Shown one piece after another: positions 8,858 to 16,747 of a DNA stretch of 64,000 nucleotides. How positions within the stretch are numbered: the stretch's first letter is position 1; each line of letters starts with the position of its first letter. Below the pieces are notes generated by a model. That model did not search any database. It saw only the letters and a program-made list of their open reading frames with translations, and was not told the origin of the DNA. The position numbers were made by a program, and so were the translations under genes. Source of the stretch: Hymenobacter gelipurpurascens (GTDB taxonomy: Bacteria > Bacteroidota > Bacteroidia > Cytophagales > Hymenobacteraceae); the NCBI RefSeq assembly GCF_900187375.1, contig NZ_FYEW01000001.1:930001-994000 (forward strand), written 5' to 3'.

Positions 8858-9709
8858 TCAAGAAATCATTTTCTCGATGGGCAGCACCAGAATTCCTTCG
8901 GCGCCTACCGCCTTCAACTGGCCCGTGATGTGCCAGAAGTCGTCTTCATTCACCACCGACTGCACGGACACCCAACCTTCTTCTGCCAGCGGCGTCACCG
9001 TCGGCGACTTGATGCCGGGCAGCAAGGCTTTAACGGCATCGAGGGCCGCCGTGGGCGCGTTCAGCAAAATGTACTTGTTGCGCCGGGCGCGGCGCACGGC
9101 CTGCATCCGGAACTGCAGCTGCTCCAAAATCTCCCGCTTTTCGGCCGTGAGGTTCTGGTGCGCGATGAGGACTGCCTCGGAGCGGAATACGGTTTCTACT
9201 TCCCGTAGGCCATTGCCGAGCAACGTTGAACCACTGCTTACAATGTCGCAGATGGCTTCGGCCAGCCCGATGCTGGGCGCAATTTCCACGGAACCACTGA
9301 TGGTGTGTAGGTTAGCCTTCACACCGCGCTCCGCCAGGTAATCACCGAGAATCTTGGGGTACGAGGTGGCAATGTTCATGCCCTGCAGATCCTGCACTGA
9401 GTCGTAGCCGGCGGCGCGGGGCACCGCCAGGCTCAGACGGCACTTGCTAAAGCCCAGTGGCTCCAATTCCAGCGCGGGCAGCCCGGCCTCTACCAACACG
9501 TTTTGGCCTACGATGCCCAGATCGGCCACGCCATCCTGCACGTAGCCCGGAATATCGTCGTCGCGCAGGTACAGGATTTCGAGGGGAAAGTTGGTGGCTT
9601 CGGTTTTGAGCTTATAGGAGCTGGTCTGGAAGCTGATGCCGCATTCACGAATCAGGTTGAGGGAGTCTTCGCTCAGACGGCCCGATTTCTGGATGGCAAG
9701 ACGAATCAT
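8858..9709 (-). CDS. hisG: HisG: ATP phosphoribosyltransferase (long form)
   Basis: First enzyme of histidine synthesis, joining ATP and PRPP; usually feedback-inhibited by histidine. At 283 residues it is the long form with a C-terminal regulatory PII-like domain (about 210-283), so HisZ is not needed. Motifs: MIRLAIQKSGRLSEDS at the start, DLGIVGQNVLVE, and the PRPP loop EICDIVSSGSTLLGNGL-like region near residue 155. The frame is open to 9835, but the homologous start is ATG 9709. First structural gene of the operon, 208 nt after the leader peptide stop. Confidence 0.96.
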   Translation of the reverse strand: MIRLAIQKSGRLSEDSLNLIRECGISFQTSSYKLKTEATNFPLEILYLRDDDIPGYVQDGVADLGIVGQNVLVEAGLPALELEPLGFSKCRLSLAVPRAAGYDSVQDLQGMNIATSYPKILGDYLAERGVKANLHTISGSVEIAPSIGLAEAICDIVSSGSTLLGNGLREVETVFRSEAVLIAHQNLTAEKREILEQLQFRMQAVRRARRNKYILLNAPTAALDAVKALLPGIKSPTVTPLAEEGWVSVQSVVNEDDFWHITGQLKAVGAEGILVLPIEKMIS

Positions 9710-9911
9710 AGGGAACAGGGGAAGGTGAACGGAACCAGGCATATGGCGCTGGCTAGGCCAGTGCAGGCCGGTGGGTTCGAAGGAAATTTCAGAAGAGATA
9801 AAGCCAGTGCGACCCAAACGTTGCATAGCGGCCATAAACGACCGAGGCCACCACTTTCGGGGACCGGGGAGCTACTTGCGGCTCGCCCAACGGGGTCAAT
9901 ATGATGCGTAT

Positions 9912-9931
9912 ATTCCTCTAGAAAGAGGAAT
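9912..9931 (-). promoter_or_regulatory. Hairpin over the end of the his leader peptide
   Basis: Perfect 8-bp stem ATTCCTCT/AGAGGAAT with a 4-nt loop, on the minus transcript directly after the last His codon and including the leader stop codon. A ribosome stalled on the His codons or parked at the stop would melt it, so it is a candidate switch element. Downstream, GTGGTGGCC (about 9854-9846) can pair with GGCCGCTAT (about 9833-9825), mostly through G-U pairs. I see no classic U-tract terminator before hisG. Confidence 0.55.
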
Positions 9932-9998
9932 GATGCCCGTGCAGATGATGATGCGCCGCGCGCAACCCGGCCGGAGCGCCCGAAGGGAGGGCGGCCAT
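9918..9998 (-). CDS. His operon leader peptide (26 codons, six His)
   Basis: A short frame from ATG (9998-9996) to TAG (9920-9918). Near its end lie the codons CAT CAT CAT CTG CAC GGG CAT CAT, read as HHHLHGHH, followed by Ser-Ser-Phe and stop. Six His codons in eight, 208 nt upstream of hisG and in the same direction, is the hallmark of a transcription-attenuation leader. The first 15 codons are Ala/Gly/Pro-rich and unremarkable. A promoter sits about 55 nt upstream. Known logic: low charged tRNA-His stalls the ribosome here and changes the fold of the RNA ahead. What is seen is the peptide; the switch is inferred. Confidence 0.78.
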   Translation of the reverse strand: MAALPSGAPAGLRAAHHHLHGHHSSF

Positions 9999-10056
9999 GT
10001 GGCGGAGAAGGCAAATGGAAAGGGCGGCGAAAGGCATGTAGGGCTGAATAGCGAGG

Positions 10057-10087
10057 CAAATGTACGCGCCGGTAGGTAGGATGAAAA
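10057..10087 (-). promoter_or_regulatory. Promoter of the his leader/operon
   Basis: On the minus strand TACATTTG (10064-10057) matches the Bacteroidota -7 element TAnnTTTG exactly. TTTT (10087-10084) lies 19 bp upstream where the TTTG -33 element is expected. Transcription would begin near 10050, giving about 50 nt before the leader ATG. Confidence 0.55.
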
Positions 10088-10233
10088 CTTTTCAAGCAAA
10101 AATTTACATCAAAGGCCCACCTTTGCGTTATCAATAACTTCCTAACCTGAATTCTGGCACCATTGTTTCGGGCAATTTTCTGAAACCAGTTTGGAGCCGG
10201 AGTTCCGTCCGCCCACCACTTATTGCCCCAGAT

Positions 10234-11184
10234 ATGTGCACAGCCCGTTTTTTAGCTCGATTGGGCTTCAGTATAAGCCTTACCATGGTAGCTACAACAG
10301 GAGCTTGGGCGCAGGCAACAACAGAAGTAGCCCCCACTGCCAGTGCGGCGGCAAGCGTAACGCCGGCCCAGCCCGGCCCGCAGCCAGTGTTGCTGCCCTT
10401 ACCCCAGGCCAGTCCGCATGCTCTTACTTCCCAAACCATTGGTCTTACGGAAGTAACAGTTGATTATCATGCCCCAAGCGTGCGTAACCGTAATGTGTGG
10501 GGTGGCCTAGTGCCCTACGACCAGGTGTGGCGCGCCGGCGCCAATGAAAATACTATTCTCAGCTTCTCGACGCCCGTGCTGCTGCGTGGGCAAACCGTGC
10601 CGGCGGGTAAGTACTCCTTTTATGTGGTGCCCCATCTAGATAAAGACTGGGAGCTGGTATTGAACCGCGTCATCAACCACTGGGGCAGCGAGGGCTACGA
10701 TGCCAACGCCGATGTACTCCGCATTCCGGTGATGCCCGAAACGGCTCCTTACCACGAAACACTGGTGTATTGGTTTTCGGATGTGCAGCCTACGGGTGCC
10801 CATCTGAACCTGACCTGGGAAAAGCGCACCCTGATTCTGCCTATCGAAACGGAAGTCCACAAACAGGTTATCAGCGGAATAGAGCAAGTGCTGCTGCAGA
10901 AACCCAACGATTGGCAGCTACTGGCCCAGGCCGCCGACTATCTGGTGCAGAACAACCTGCAGCCCGAGCGTGCACTTACGTATATCAATGAGTCGCTGAA
11001 GCTGCAGGATGTGGCCACCAACAACTGGATTAAGGCGCGCCTCCTGGCTCAGCAACAGGATTTCGGGACGGCCATTGTATACGCCCGCAAGGCCATCAAG
11101 CTCGTGGATAAGGAAGAGGCCCTGAAGCCTCAGCTGGCTACCATGCGCATTGCCCTCACCGAATGGCAATCTAAAGCGTACTAG
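10234..11184 (+). CDS. Secreted DUF2911 protein with C-terminal TPR-like region
   Basis: 316 residues. A signal peptide (about 1-27, cleavage after AWA) and a Pro/Ala-rich spacer precede a DUF2911 domain (about 60-205), recognised by VTVDYHAPSVRNRNVWGGLVPYD-type residues, WRAGANENT and PAGKYSFYVVP. The rest (215-316) is helical and TPR-like (ERALTYINESLKLQD, DFGTAIVYARKAIKL). DUF2911 proteins are common, periplasmic or surface, and of unknown activity. It is divergent from the his leader. The stop TAG is embedded in a TAGGCCA motif, and a terminator follows. Confidence 0.9.
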   Translation: MCTARFLARLGFSISLTMVATTGAWAQATTEVAPTASAAASVTPAQPGPQPVLLPLPQASPHALTSQTIGLTEVTVDYHAPSVRNRNVWGGLVPYDQVWRAGANENTILSFSTPVLLRGQTVPAGKYSFYVVPHLDKDWELVLNRVINHWGSEGYDANADVLRIPVMPETAPYHETLVYWFSDVQPTGAHLNLTWEKRTLILPIETEVHKQVISGIEQVLLQKPNDWQLLAQAADYLVQNNLQPERALTYINESLKLQDVATNNWIKARLLAQQQDFGTAIVYARKAIKLVDKEEALKPQLATMRIALTEWQSKAY

Positions 11185-11214
11185 GCCACTTCCTAGGCCT
11201 GTGCACATCTAAGC

Positions 11215-11244
11215 AAGAGTCGTTTTCTTCGGAGAGCGACTCTT
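11215..11244 (+). terminator. Rho-independent terminator after the DUF2911 gene
   Basis: 8-bp perfect stem AAGAGTCG/CGACTCTT (11215-11222 with 11237-11244) followed by a T-rich tail. It lies 30 bp after the DUF2911 stop and before the Crp-type gene. Confidence 0.8.
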
Positions 11245-11305
11245 TTCTTTTACGCTATCTTCCGGCGGCTAGGCCAGTCCGTTGCATGTAGCCCAGCCCG
11301 TATTC

Positions 11306-11872
11306 ATGGAAACCTTTCTTTCAATTTGCCACGCCATTCAGCCCCTATCGGATGCGTTGCGGCAGGCTCTGCGTGAGGGAGTGCAACAGGAAGATGTTGC
11401 AGTGCGCCAACATCTGCTGCAAGCGGGCCAGGTGGCCAGTCGGCTGTACTTTCTGGAGGCCGGCGTCGTGCGGGGCTATTACCTCAAGGAGGGTAAGGAA
11501 GTAACGTCCTGGTTTATGAAGGAAGGCGACTTTGTGATTTCCATCCTGAGCTTTTTCTCGCGGCAGCCTTCGCATGAATACGTGCAGGCGCTTACTCCGT
11601 GCAAGCTATGGTCGCTAGGCCACTCGCAGCTGCAGGAGTTGTATGTGCGGTTTCCGGAGTTCAACTTTATCGGCCGCACGCTCACCGAAAAGTATTACGT
11701 GCAAAGTGAGCAGCGGGCCCTGCATCTGCGCATGCACACGGCAGCCGAGCGCTATGCTTATCTCCAGGCAGAGTTCCCCGATATCTTTCAGCGGGTGTCT
11801 CTCAAGCTCATTGCCTCGCACCTGGGCTTGACGCCGGAAACGCTCAGTCGGCTAAGGGCCCGCCGTTCTTGA
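11306..11872 (+). CDS. Crp/Fnr-family transcription regulator
   Basis: 188 residues: a cyclic-nucleotide-binding fold (about 18-115, with SRLYFLEAGVVRGYYL and SWFMKEGDFVIS) followed by a C-terminal helix-turn-helix (VSLKLIASHLGLTPETLSRLRA). No Fnr-type Cys cluster is seen, and the canonical cAMP-contact residues are not obvious, so the ligand is unknown. The frame is open from a TTG at 11282, but ATG 11306 is the better start. The fatty acid hydroxylase gene begins 45 bp downstream, perhaps in the same unit. Confidence 0.9.
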   Translation: METFLSICHAIQPLSDALRQALREGVQQEDVAVRQHLLQAGQVASRLYFLEAGVVRGYYLKEGKEVTSWFMKEGDFVISILSFFSRQPSHEYVQALTPCKLWSLGHSQLQELYVRFPEFNFIGRTLTEKYYVQSEQRALHLRMHTAAERYAYLQAEFPDIFQRVSLKLIASHLGLTPETLSRLRARRS

Positions 11873-11916
11873 TATTTATCAAGAGAGTTGACCACCGCCG
11901 CCAGCACCTTTGAGAC

Positions 11917-12732
11917 ATGGTTTTACCTAACCCACTTGCCATGTTCTTCGCCTCAACTGGCCTACTGCTCTGCGGCAGCAACTCCCTCCTGCTTTCCTGG
12001 AGCCCACCACCCCTCCTGACGATTATTTTTCTGGCGTTTGCCTTTTGTTTCTTGCTGGAACGCGTGGTGCCGGGCTGGAAGCTGCCTTATGTGAAAACCT
12101 GGCCCTTGCGCGTACTCACCATCAATCTGGCCCAGCTGCTGATTGTGTTGCTGGCGGGCATCAGCTGGGAGAAATGGTTTTCTGCTTACTCGCTCTTTCA
12201 CCTCTCCCAGCAGGTAGGGCCCGTAGTTGGTGGCCTGGTGGCCTACGTGGTGGCTACGTTTGTTTTTTACTGGTGGCACCGCTGGCGCCATACCCAGGAC
12301 TTTTTGTGGCAGCACTTCCACCAGATTCATCACAGCCCCCAGCGCATCGAGGTCATTACCTCCTTCTATAAGCACCCGCTGGAAATGACGGTCAACTCCC
12401 TGCTCGGTGGCCTACTGGTGTACACGTTGCTGGGGCTAAGCCCGGCTGCCGGGGCCATATATACGCTCTGCACGGCGCTGGGTGAGTTTTTCTATCATAC
12501 CAATGTGCAGACGCCTCAATGGGTGGACTATATTTTTCAGCGCCCCGAAATGCACCGCATTCATCATGAGTACCAAAAGCACAGCCACAACTACGGCGAC
12601 CTGGTAGTATGGGACTGGCTGTTCGGGACCTACCACAACCCCCGCGAATTCCAGGCTACCTGTGGCTTCGATGCTAAGCTAGGGTCGATGCTGCTCTTCA
12701 AAGATGTGCATAAGGAATCCGGACAGGCCTAG
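11917..12732 (+). CDS. Fatty acid hydroxylase / sterol desaturase family membrane enzyme
   Basis: 271 residues with several membrane helices and the di-iron His clusters of the family: HRWRH (121-125), HFHQIHH (133-139), H153, H194, and HRIHH with a following HSHNYGD (213-225). It should hydroxylate or desaturate a lipid chain with O2 and electrons from a partner not seen here. The substrate cannot be told from sequence; lipids of Bacteroidota (sphingolipids, ornithine lipids, carotenoids) are options. Its stop shares CTAG with the stop of the convergent TonB receptor gene. Confidence 0.9.
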   Translation: MVLPNPLAMFFASTGLLLCGSNSLLLSWSPPPLLTIIFLAFAFCFLLERVVPGWKLPYVKTWPLRVLTINLAQLLIVLLAGISWEKWFSAYSLFHLSQQVGPVVGGLVAYVVATFVFYWWHRWRHTQDFLWQHFHQIHHSPQRIEVITSFYKHPLEMTVNSLLGGLLVYTLLGLSPAAGAIYTLCTALGEFFYHTNVQTPQWVDYIFQRPEMHRIHHEYQKHSHNYGDLVVWDWLFGTYHNPREFQATCGFDAKLGSMLLFKDVHKESGQA

Positions 12733-15275
12733 AACCGCACAATGGCCCGCAGATTGACGACGCGCTGCGATAGGAAGTTGGGCACGGCATACGTGCGGCC
12801 GTTCAGATCCTGGAGGTAGCTGTAGCCGGCCACGTTGTCAGCCCCCAGAATATTGAGAATTTCCAGACTCAGCCAGAGGCTTTCCAAATTGATGGCCTTA
12901 CCACTCGTCGGCTCAGCCGTAGTGCGCAGCGCCACCACTTTGGAAAAGCCCATATCAACCCGCTTGTAGCTGCGCGTGAGCCGGCTGGTGCCCCGCAGAT
13001 CAGGCACACCGGGCGGGCTGAACGGTAGCCCAGTCCCAAACACTAGGTTCACGTAGCCTTTCACCGAGGGGTTGGTGGGCAGGTTGTCCTGGAAGAAGAT
13101 GCCCAGGTTTACGCGCTGGTCTGAGGGACGACGGATGTAGCCCTTCGGCTCGCGGGCCAAAAGGCCACCCTGGTTGTCGTAGGTTGAGATAGAGTCGCCG
13201 GCCACGTTTTCGCGGGTGGTGAGCACGCCCAGGCTAAACCACGATTCCACGCCTTTTACAAACTCGCCGCTCACTCTGGAATCGATGCCGGCGGCGTAGG
13301 CGCGGGCGTTATTCTTGGCGAAGTAGCGCAAACGCACGTTGTCGATATCGTAGGGCACTACATCCGTCAAGTACTTGTAATAGGCCTCTCCAGTGAACCG
13401 GAACGGTCGGCCCCATTGCTTGAACCGCACTTCATTGCCCACAATAAAGTGCAACGACCGTTGCGCCCGCAACTCCGGATTGATGTAGCCCACCTGATCC
13501 TGCGGGGCCCCAATCTGAGTGCGCAATTCCCGGTAAAAGGGTGGCTGCACATACACGCCCGCCGCTGCCTTCCACGACACGTTGGGCCGGCGGGGGCTGA
13601 TAAAGGAGTATTGCACCCGAGGGCTTACGGTCGTTTGCCGGTTTACCGTCCAGTAATTCACCCGGGCACCATAGGTAAGTGTGCGCAACGAATCAAACAC
13701 ATACGTGTGCTGCACATACCCCTGATACCGGGTGCTTATTAGGTTTAACTCGGAGCGCAGGCGAGTGCGCCGAGCATCGGGCACAAAGCCAGCTGAGTCG
13801 GCGAAGCTATACTCGTTTAGCACATCGTCGATGTTCTCCCGACCCGCTTTCAGGCCCCAGCGCACCGTATTGGCCTGGCCCGGTGTCCAGGTGCCCCGGG
13901 TTTCCAGCGTAGCTATGCGGGCCGTAAGGTTGTTGCGGGAGTGGTCGAAACGGGTAGCGAGGCTGCGCTCAAAGTTCTTTTTTTTGTAGTCCGGCGAGTT
14001 GGGGTCCGTATTAATTTCCGCCAGCGAATAGTTCGCTTCTACATCCCGGTATTCAAACTCGCGTGAATACAGCATTCCCGCCAGCAGTTCCATCTGCAGA
14101 TTATCCCGAAAGTTGTGGCGCAGATTCAGCCCGCCCTGATAGGTATCGTACTGCATCCGCTCCCGGCCCTGATACAGGATAGTAAGCCGGGTGTACTGGT
14201 TTACATCGGTGCTGAACGTGCTTTCGCCGCTCTCGGGGCTGAAGCGGAAATCGTTGTGGCCAAATGTAGTCAGCAGGCCTAGCAAGGTCTTATTGGGGTT
14301 TTCCTTCGGGCCCAGGGCGGCTTTTATGTAGCTCTGCCCATCATAGAACGTAGGGTTGTAGCCACCACGCTGCTGCTCCAAAGAGCGCAGCACGTACGTG
14401 GCGTTCTTGTAGCGAATACCGGCCAGGTAGCTGACGCGCTTGTTGGGTGAGGTGGCTTCAACATGCACTGAGCCGCCCACTAGGCTCGCGGATACCGAGG
14501 CGCCGAACTTGGTGGGCTGCTTATAATCAATACTCAGGACCGAGGAAAGCTTGTCGCCGTACTTGGGTTGCCAGCCTCCGGAGGAAAACTCAATCTGGTT
14601 TACCAGATCGGGGTTGATGAAGCTGAGACCTTCCTGCGCGGCCGCCGTAACCAGAAATGGCCGGTAAATCTCGAAGCCATTCACGTACACGAGGTTTTCC
14701 TCGTAGTTGCCGCCGCGCACGGAATAGGTGCTGGTCAGCTCATTGGTACTCGTTACGCCGGGCAGTGTTTTAAGGATGGCATTGAAGTCGCCGAAAGGTG
14801 AAGGAATTTCCTTGGCTGCCCGCGGATCGAGGTGGATAATGCTGACCTGCTCGCGGGTATCGCCGGCATCGGAGCGGCCGCGTACCGTCACGTTGCCCAG
14901 GGCACTAGTTTCTTCGGTAAGTGTGAGGCTTAATTCGCGCTGCTCGCTCAGATTAATAGGCACGCGCAGGGTGCGGTAGCCCAGGCGTCGCACCACCAGC
15001 ACCGGCGACTTTCCACTCAGCGGGCGCACCACATTCAGTCCGAAACGCCCCAGATCATCGGTGGTAGTACCGCCCGGCTGACCCTCCACTCCCACGCTCA
15101 CCTGCTCCAGCGGCTGGCCGGCGGCATTGCGCAACGTACCCGTCACGAGCACGCGGCCTACTTGCTGGGCAACGGCAACCGGCGCCGTGAGCACCAGCAA
15201 GAGCCCCACAGCGGGCAAGGGCTGCTGAAGAAAAAGCAGGCACAAGGTCTGGCGGGCGAGGAAACGTGGGAGCAT
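12729..15275 (-). CDS. TonB-dependent receptor with carboxypeptidase-like N-domain
   Basis: 848 residues: signal peptide (cleavage near VAVAQ, about 37), CarboxypepD_reg-like domain (about 40-120), plug (about 150-250, with SIIHLDP, AILKTLPGVTS, SVRGGNYEENLVYVNGFEIYRP), and a long beta-barrel ending in Phe (LRAIVRF). There is no SusD partner nearby, so it is probably not a glycan SusC. The substrate is unknown. The start is 4 bp after the rpe stop, an odd pairing that suggests one transcript. Confidence 0.92.
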   Translation of the reverse strand: MLPRFLARQTLCLLFLQQPLPAVGLLLVLTAPVAVAQQVGRVLVTGTLRNAAGQPLEQVSVGVEGQPGGTTTDDLGRFGLNVVRPLSGKSPVLVVRRLGYRTLRVPINLSEQRELSLTLTEETSALGNVTVRGRSDAGDTREQVSIIHLDPRAAKEIPSPFGDFNAILKTLPGVTSTNELTSTYSVRGGNYEENLVYVNGFEIYRPFLVTAAAQEGLSFINPDLVNQIEFSSGGWQPKYGDKLSSVLSIDYKQPTKFGASVSASLVGGSVHVEATSPNKRVSYLAGIRYKNATYVLRSLEQQRGGYNPTFYDGQSYIKAALGPKENPNKTLLGLLTTFGHNDFRFSPESGESTFSTDVNQYTRLTILYQGRERMQYDTYQGGLNLRHNFRDNLQMELLAGMLYSREFEYRDVEANYSLAEINTDPNSPDYKKKNFERSLATRFDHSRNNLTARIATLETRGTWTPGQANTVRWGLKAGRENIDDVLNEYSFADSAGFVPDARRTRLRSELNLISTRYQGYVQHTYVFDSLRTLTYGARVNYWTVNRQTTVSPRVQYSFISPRRPNVSWKAAAGVYVQPPFYRELRTQIGAPQDQVGYINPELRAQRSLHFIVGNEVRFKQWGRPFRFTGEAYYKYLTDVVPYDIDNVRLRYFAKNNARAYAAGIDSRVSGEFVKGVESWFSLGVLTTRENVAGDSISTYDNQGGLLAREPKGYIRRPSDQRVNLGIFFQDNLPTNPSVKGYVNLVFGTGLPFSPPGVPDLRGTSRLTRSYKRVDMGFSKVVALRTTAEPTSGKAINLESLWLSLEILNILGADNVAGYSYLQDLNGRTYAVPNFLSQRVVNLRAIVRF

Positions 15276-15279
15276 GCGC

Positions 15280-15963
15280 TTAGTCGAGGTCGGCAGTTCC
15301 GGTCAGGGCGGAAAGTTGCTGGCGCATGTCGGCGAGAGTGGCCACGGGGTCGGGTGAGTGAAACACGAAGGAACCCGCCACCAGCACGTCGGCTCCGGCT
15401 TCTACCAGCGCCGCCGCGTTATCGAGTGTTACGCCACCGTCAATCTCAATCAGCGCCTGTGAGCCGCTATCTACCAACAGTTCTTTCAGGGCTGCCACTT
15501 TGCGCAGGGTATTCGGGATGAAGCTCTGCCCACCAAACCCGGGGTTCACTGACATGATGCACACCAGATCCAGGTCCTGGGCAATGTCTTCCAGCACCCA
15601 AACGGGCGTATGGGGGTTCAGGGCCACTCCTGCGCGGCAGCCCAGCTGTTTGATCTGCTGAATGACCCGGTGCAGGTGGGTGCAGGCCTCGTAATGAACC
15701 GTGAGGTTACTGGCTCCCGCGTCGCGGAAGGCTGCCAGGTAGTGCTGCGGCTCCTCAATCATCAAATGCACATCGATGGGCTGCTTCGCGTGGCGATGCA
15801 CGGCTTGCAAAACGGGAATACCGAAGGAGATATTCGGCACAAAACGTCCGTCCATTACATCGAAGTGAAGCCAATCGGCGGCACTGCCGGCCATGCGCTC
15901 CGTTTCGAATTGCAGATTACCAAAATCAGCCGCCAGAAGCGAGGGAGCAAGCAACGGGGCCAT
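15280..15963 (-). CDS. rpe: Ribulose-phosphate 3-epimerase
   Basis: TIM-barrel epimerase of the pentose phosphate pathway (about 227 aa). Motifs: LAPSLLAADFGNL, HFDVMDGRFVPNISFG, DVHLMIEEP, MSVNPGFGGQSF, IEIDGGV. I use ATG 15963 (MAPLLAPSLLAAD); an upstream ATG at 15981 adds six residues, and the longer open frame to 16047 is not conserved. It precedes the TonB receptor gene by 4 bp. Confidence 0.95.
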   Translation of the reverse strand: MAPLLAPSLLAADFGNLQFETERMAGSAADWLHFDVMDGRFVPNISFGIPVLQAVHRHAKQPIDVHLMIEEPQHYLAAFRDAGASNLTVHYEACTHLHRVIQQIKQLGCRAGVALNPHTPVWVLEDIAQDLDLVCIMSVNPGFGGQSFIPNTLRKVAALKELLVDSGSQALIEIDGGVTLDNAAALVEAGADVLVAGSFVFHSPDPVATLADMRQQLSALTGTADLD

Positions 15964-16217
15964 ACGACGAGTAGGGTTCATACCACGAAGGTAGCAGTTT
16001 AAGAGGAAGCGGTGCGGGTGGGTTTGCAGGATTTCAAGCTCCCACAAAGCACCAAAAAGCCAGCCATTCGGCGCTAGGCCAGTAGGCAGCTCCTCAACGA
16101 GCCGACTGAGGTTTCATTGCCCTCCTCGACTTCATGTTGGAACTTGCCACTGGCCTAGCACCCAATGGCTGGCATACTAGAGCGAGCCGCTGGCGCAGAC
16201 TGGCCTAGCGAGGCGGC

Positions 16218-16541
16218 TTATTTATCGGTTTTTTCCCAGGCGCGCCAATCGAGCTTGCCATCTTCGGTTTTGCGTAGGAACACCGTCTGGTCATCATCCT
16301 GGCGCTTGCCGAACGTAACATCGGCCCGGCAGTCAACGCACTTAACCGAGGTGTACTTGAATTTATCCTGCGCCACGCGGGCAGTCAGATCGAGGTTATC
16401 GGAGCCACAGATACCGCATTTAAGGACATCAGGAAAGCTCAGACGGTCGTATTCCGCCACTACTTCGTGGAAATTGGGGCCTTGTACAGTAAAGTGAAAC
16501 TGCCGGCGCCCAATGCGCTTGGAGACCATCATTTGTAACAT
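16218..16541 (-). CDS. Small zinc-ribbon protein of unknown function
   Basis: 107 residues with a four-Cys zinc ribbon, CGIC (C42, C45) and CVDC (C68, C71), followed by VTFGKRQDDDQTVFLRK and a Trp-rich end (LDWRAWEKTDK). The layout resembles small zinc-finger proteins found with phage single-strand annealing genes, but no phage gene is near. The chromosomal copy stands alone between rpe and a secreted protease. The start may also be Met4 or Met5. Confidence 0.7.
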   Translation of the reverse strand: MLQMMVSKRIGRRQFHFTVQGPNFHEVVAEYDRLSFPDVLKCGICGSDNLDLTARVAQDKFKYTSVKCVDCRADVTFGKRQDDDQTVFLRKTEDGKLDWRAWEKTDK

Positions 16542-16747
16542 ACTCAGGGAGAGGTAAAAAGTAGAAAAAATGCTGTAGGGCTGTTCTATGCAACATTCTT
16601 CGCACAGAAATAATTGCTCAATAACTAATTAAATGTGCAATTATCCAATATAAATAGCAAATTTCATTACTTAGTTGATTTTCAATAGCTAACGCGTTAT
16701 TACACCATTCAACAATTGTCAGGCATAGCTTGTAAAATGGCCTAGGC

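Noticed and set aside
9710..9917. Canonical intrinsic terminator between the his leader and hisG
   Set aside because: Stems are present but none is followed by a clear U-tract, so I do not call a terminator there.
9706..10134. 142-codon minus-strand frame upstream of hisG
   Set aside because: It overlaps the leader region in another frame than the His-rich peptide and runs into hisG; composition is Arg/Pro/Ser-rich as expected for a shadow.
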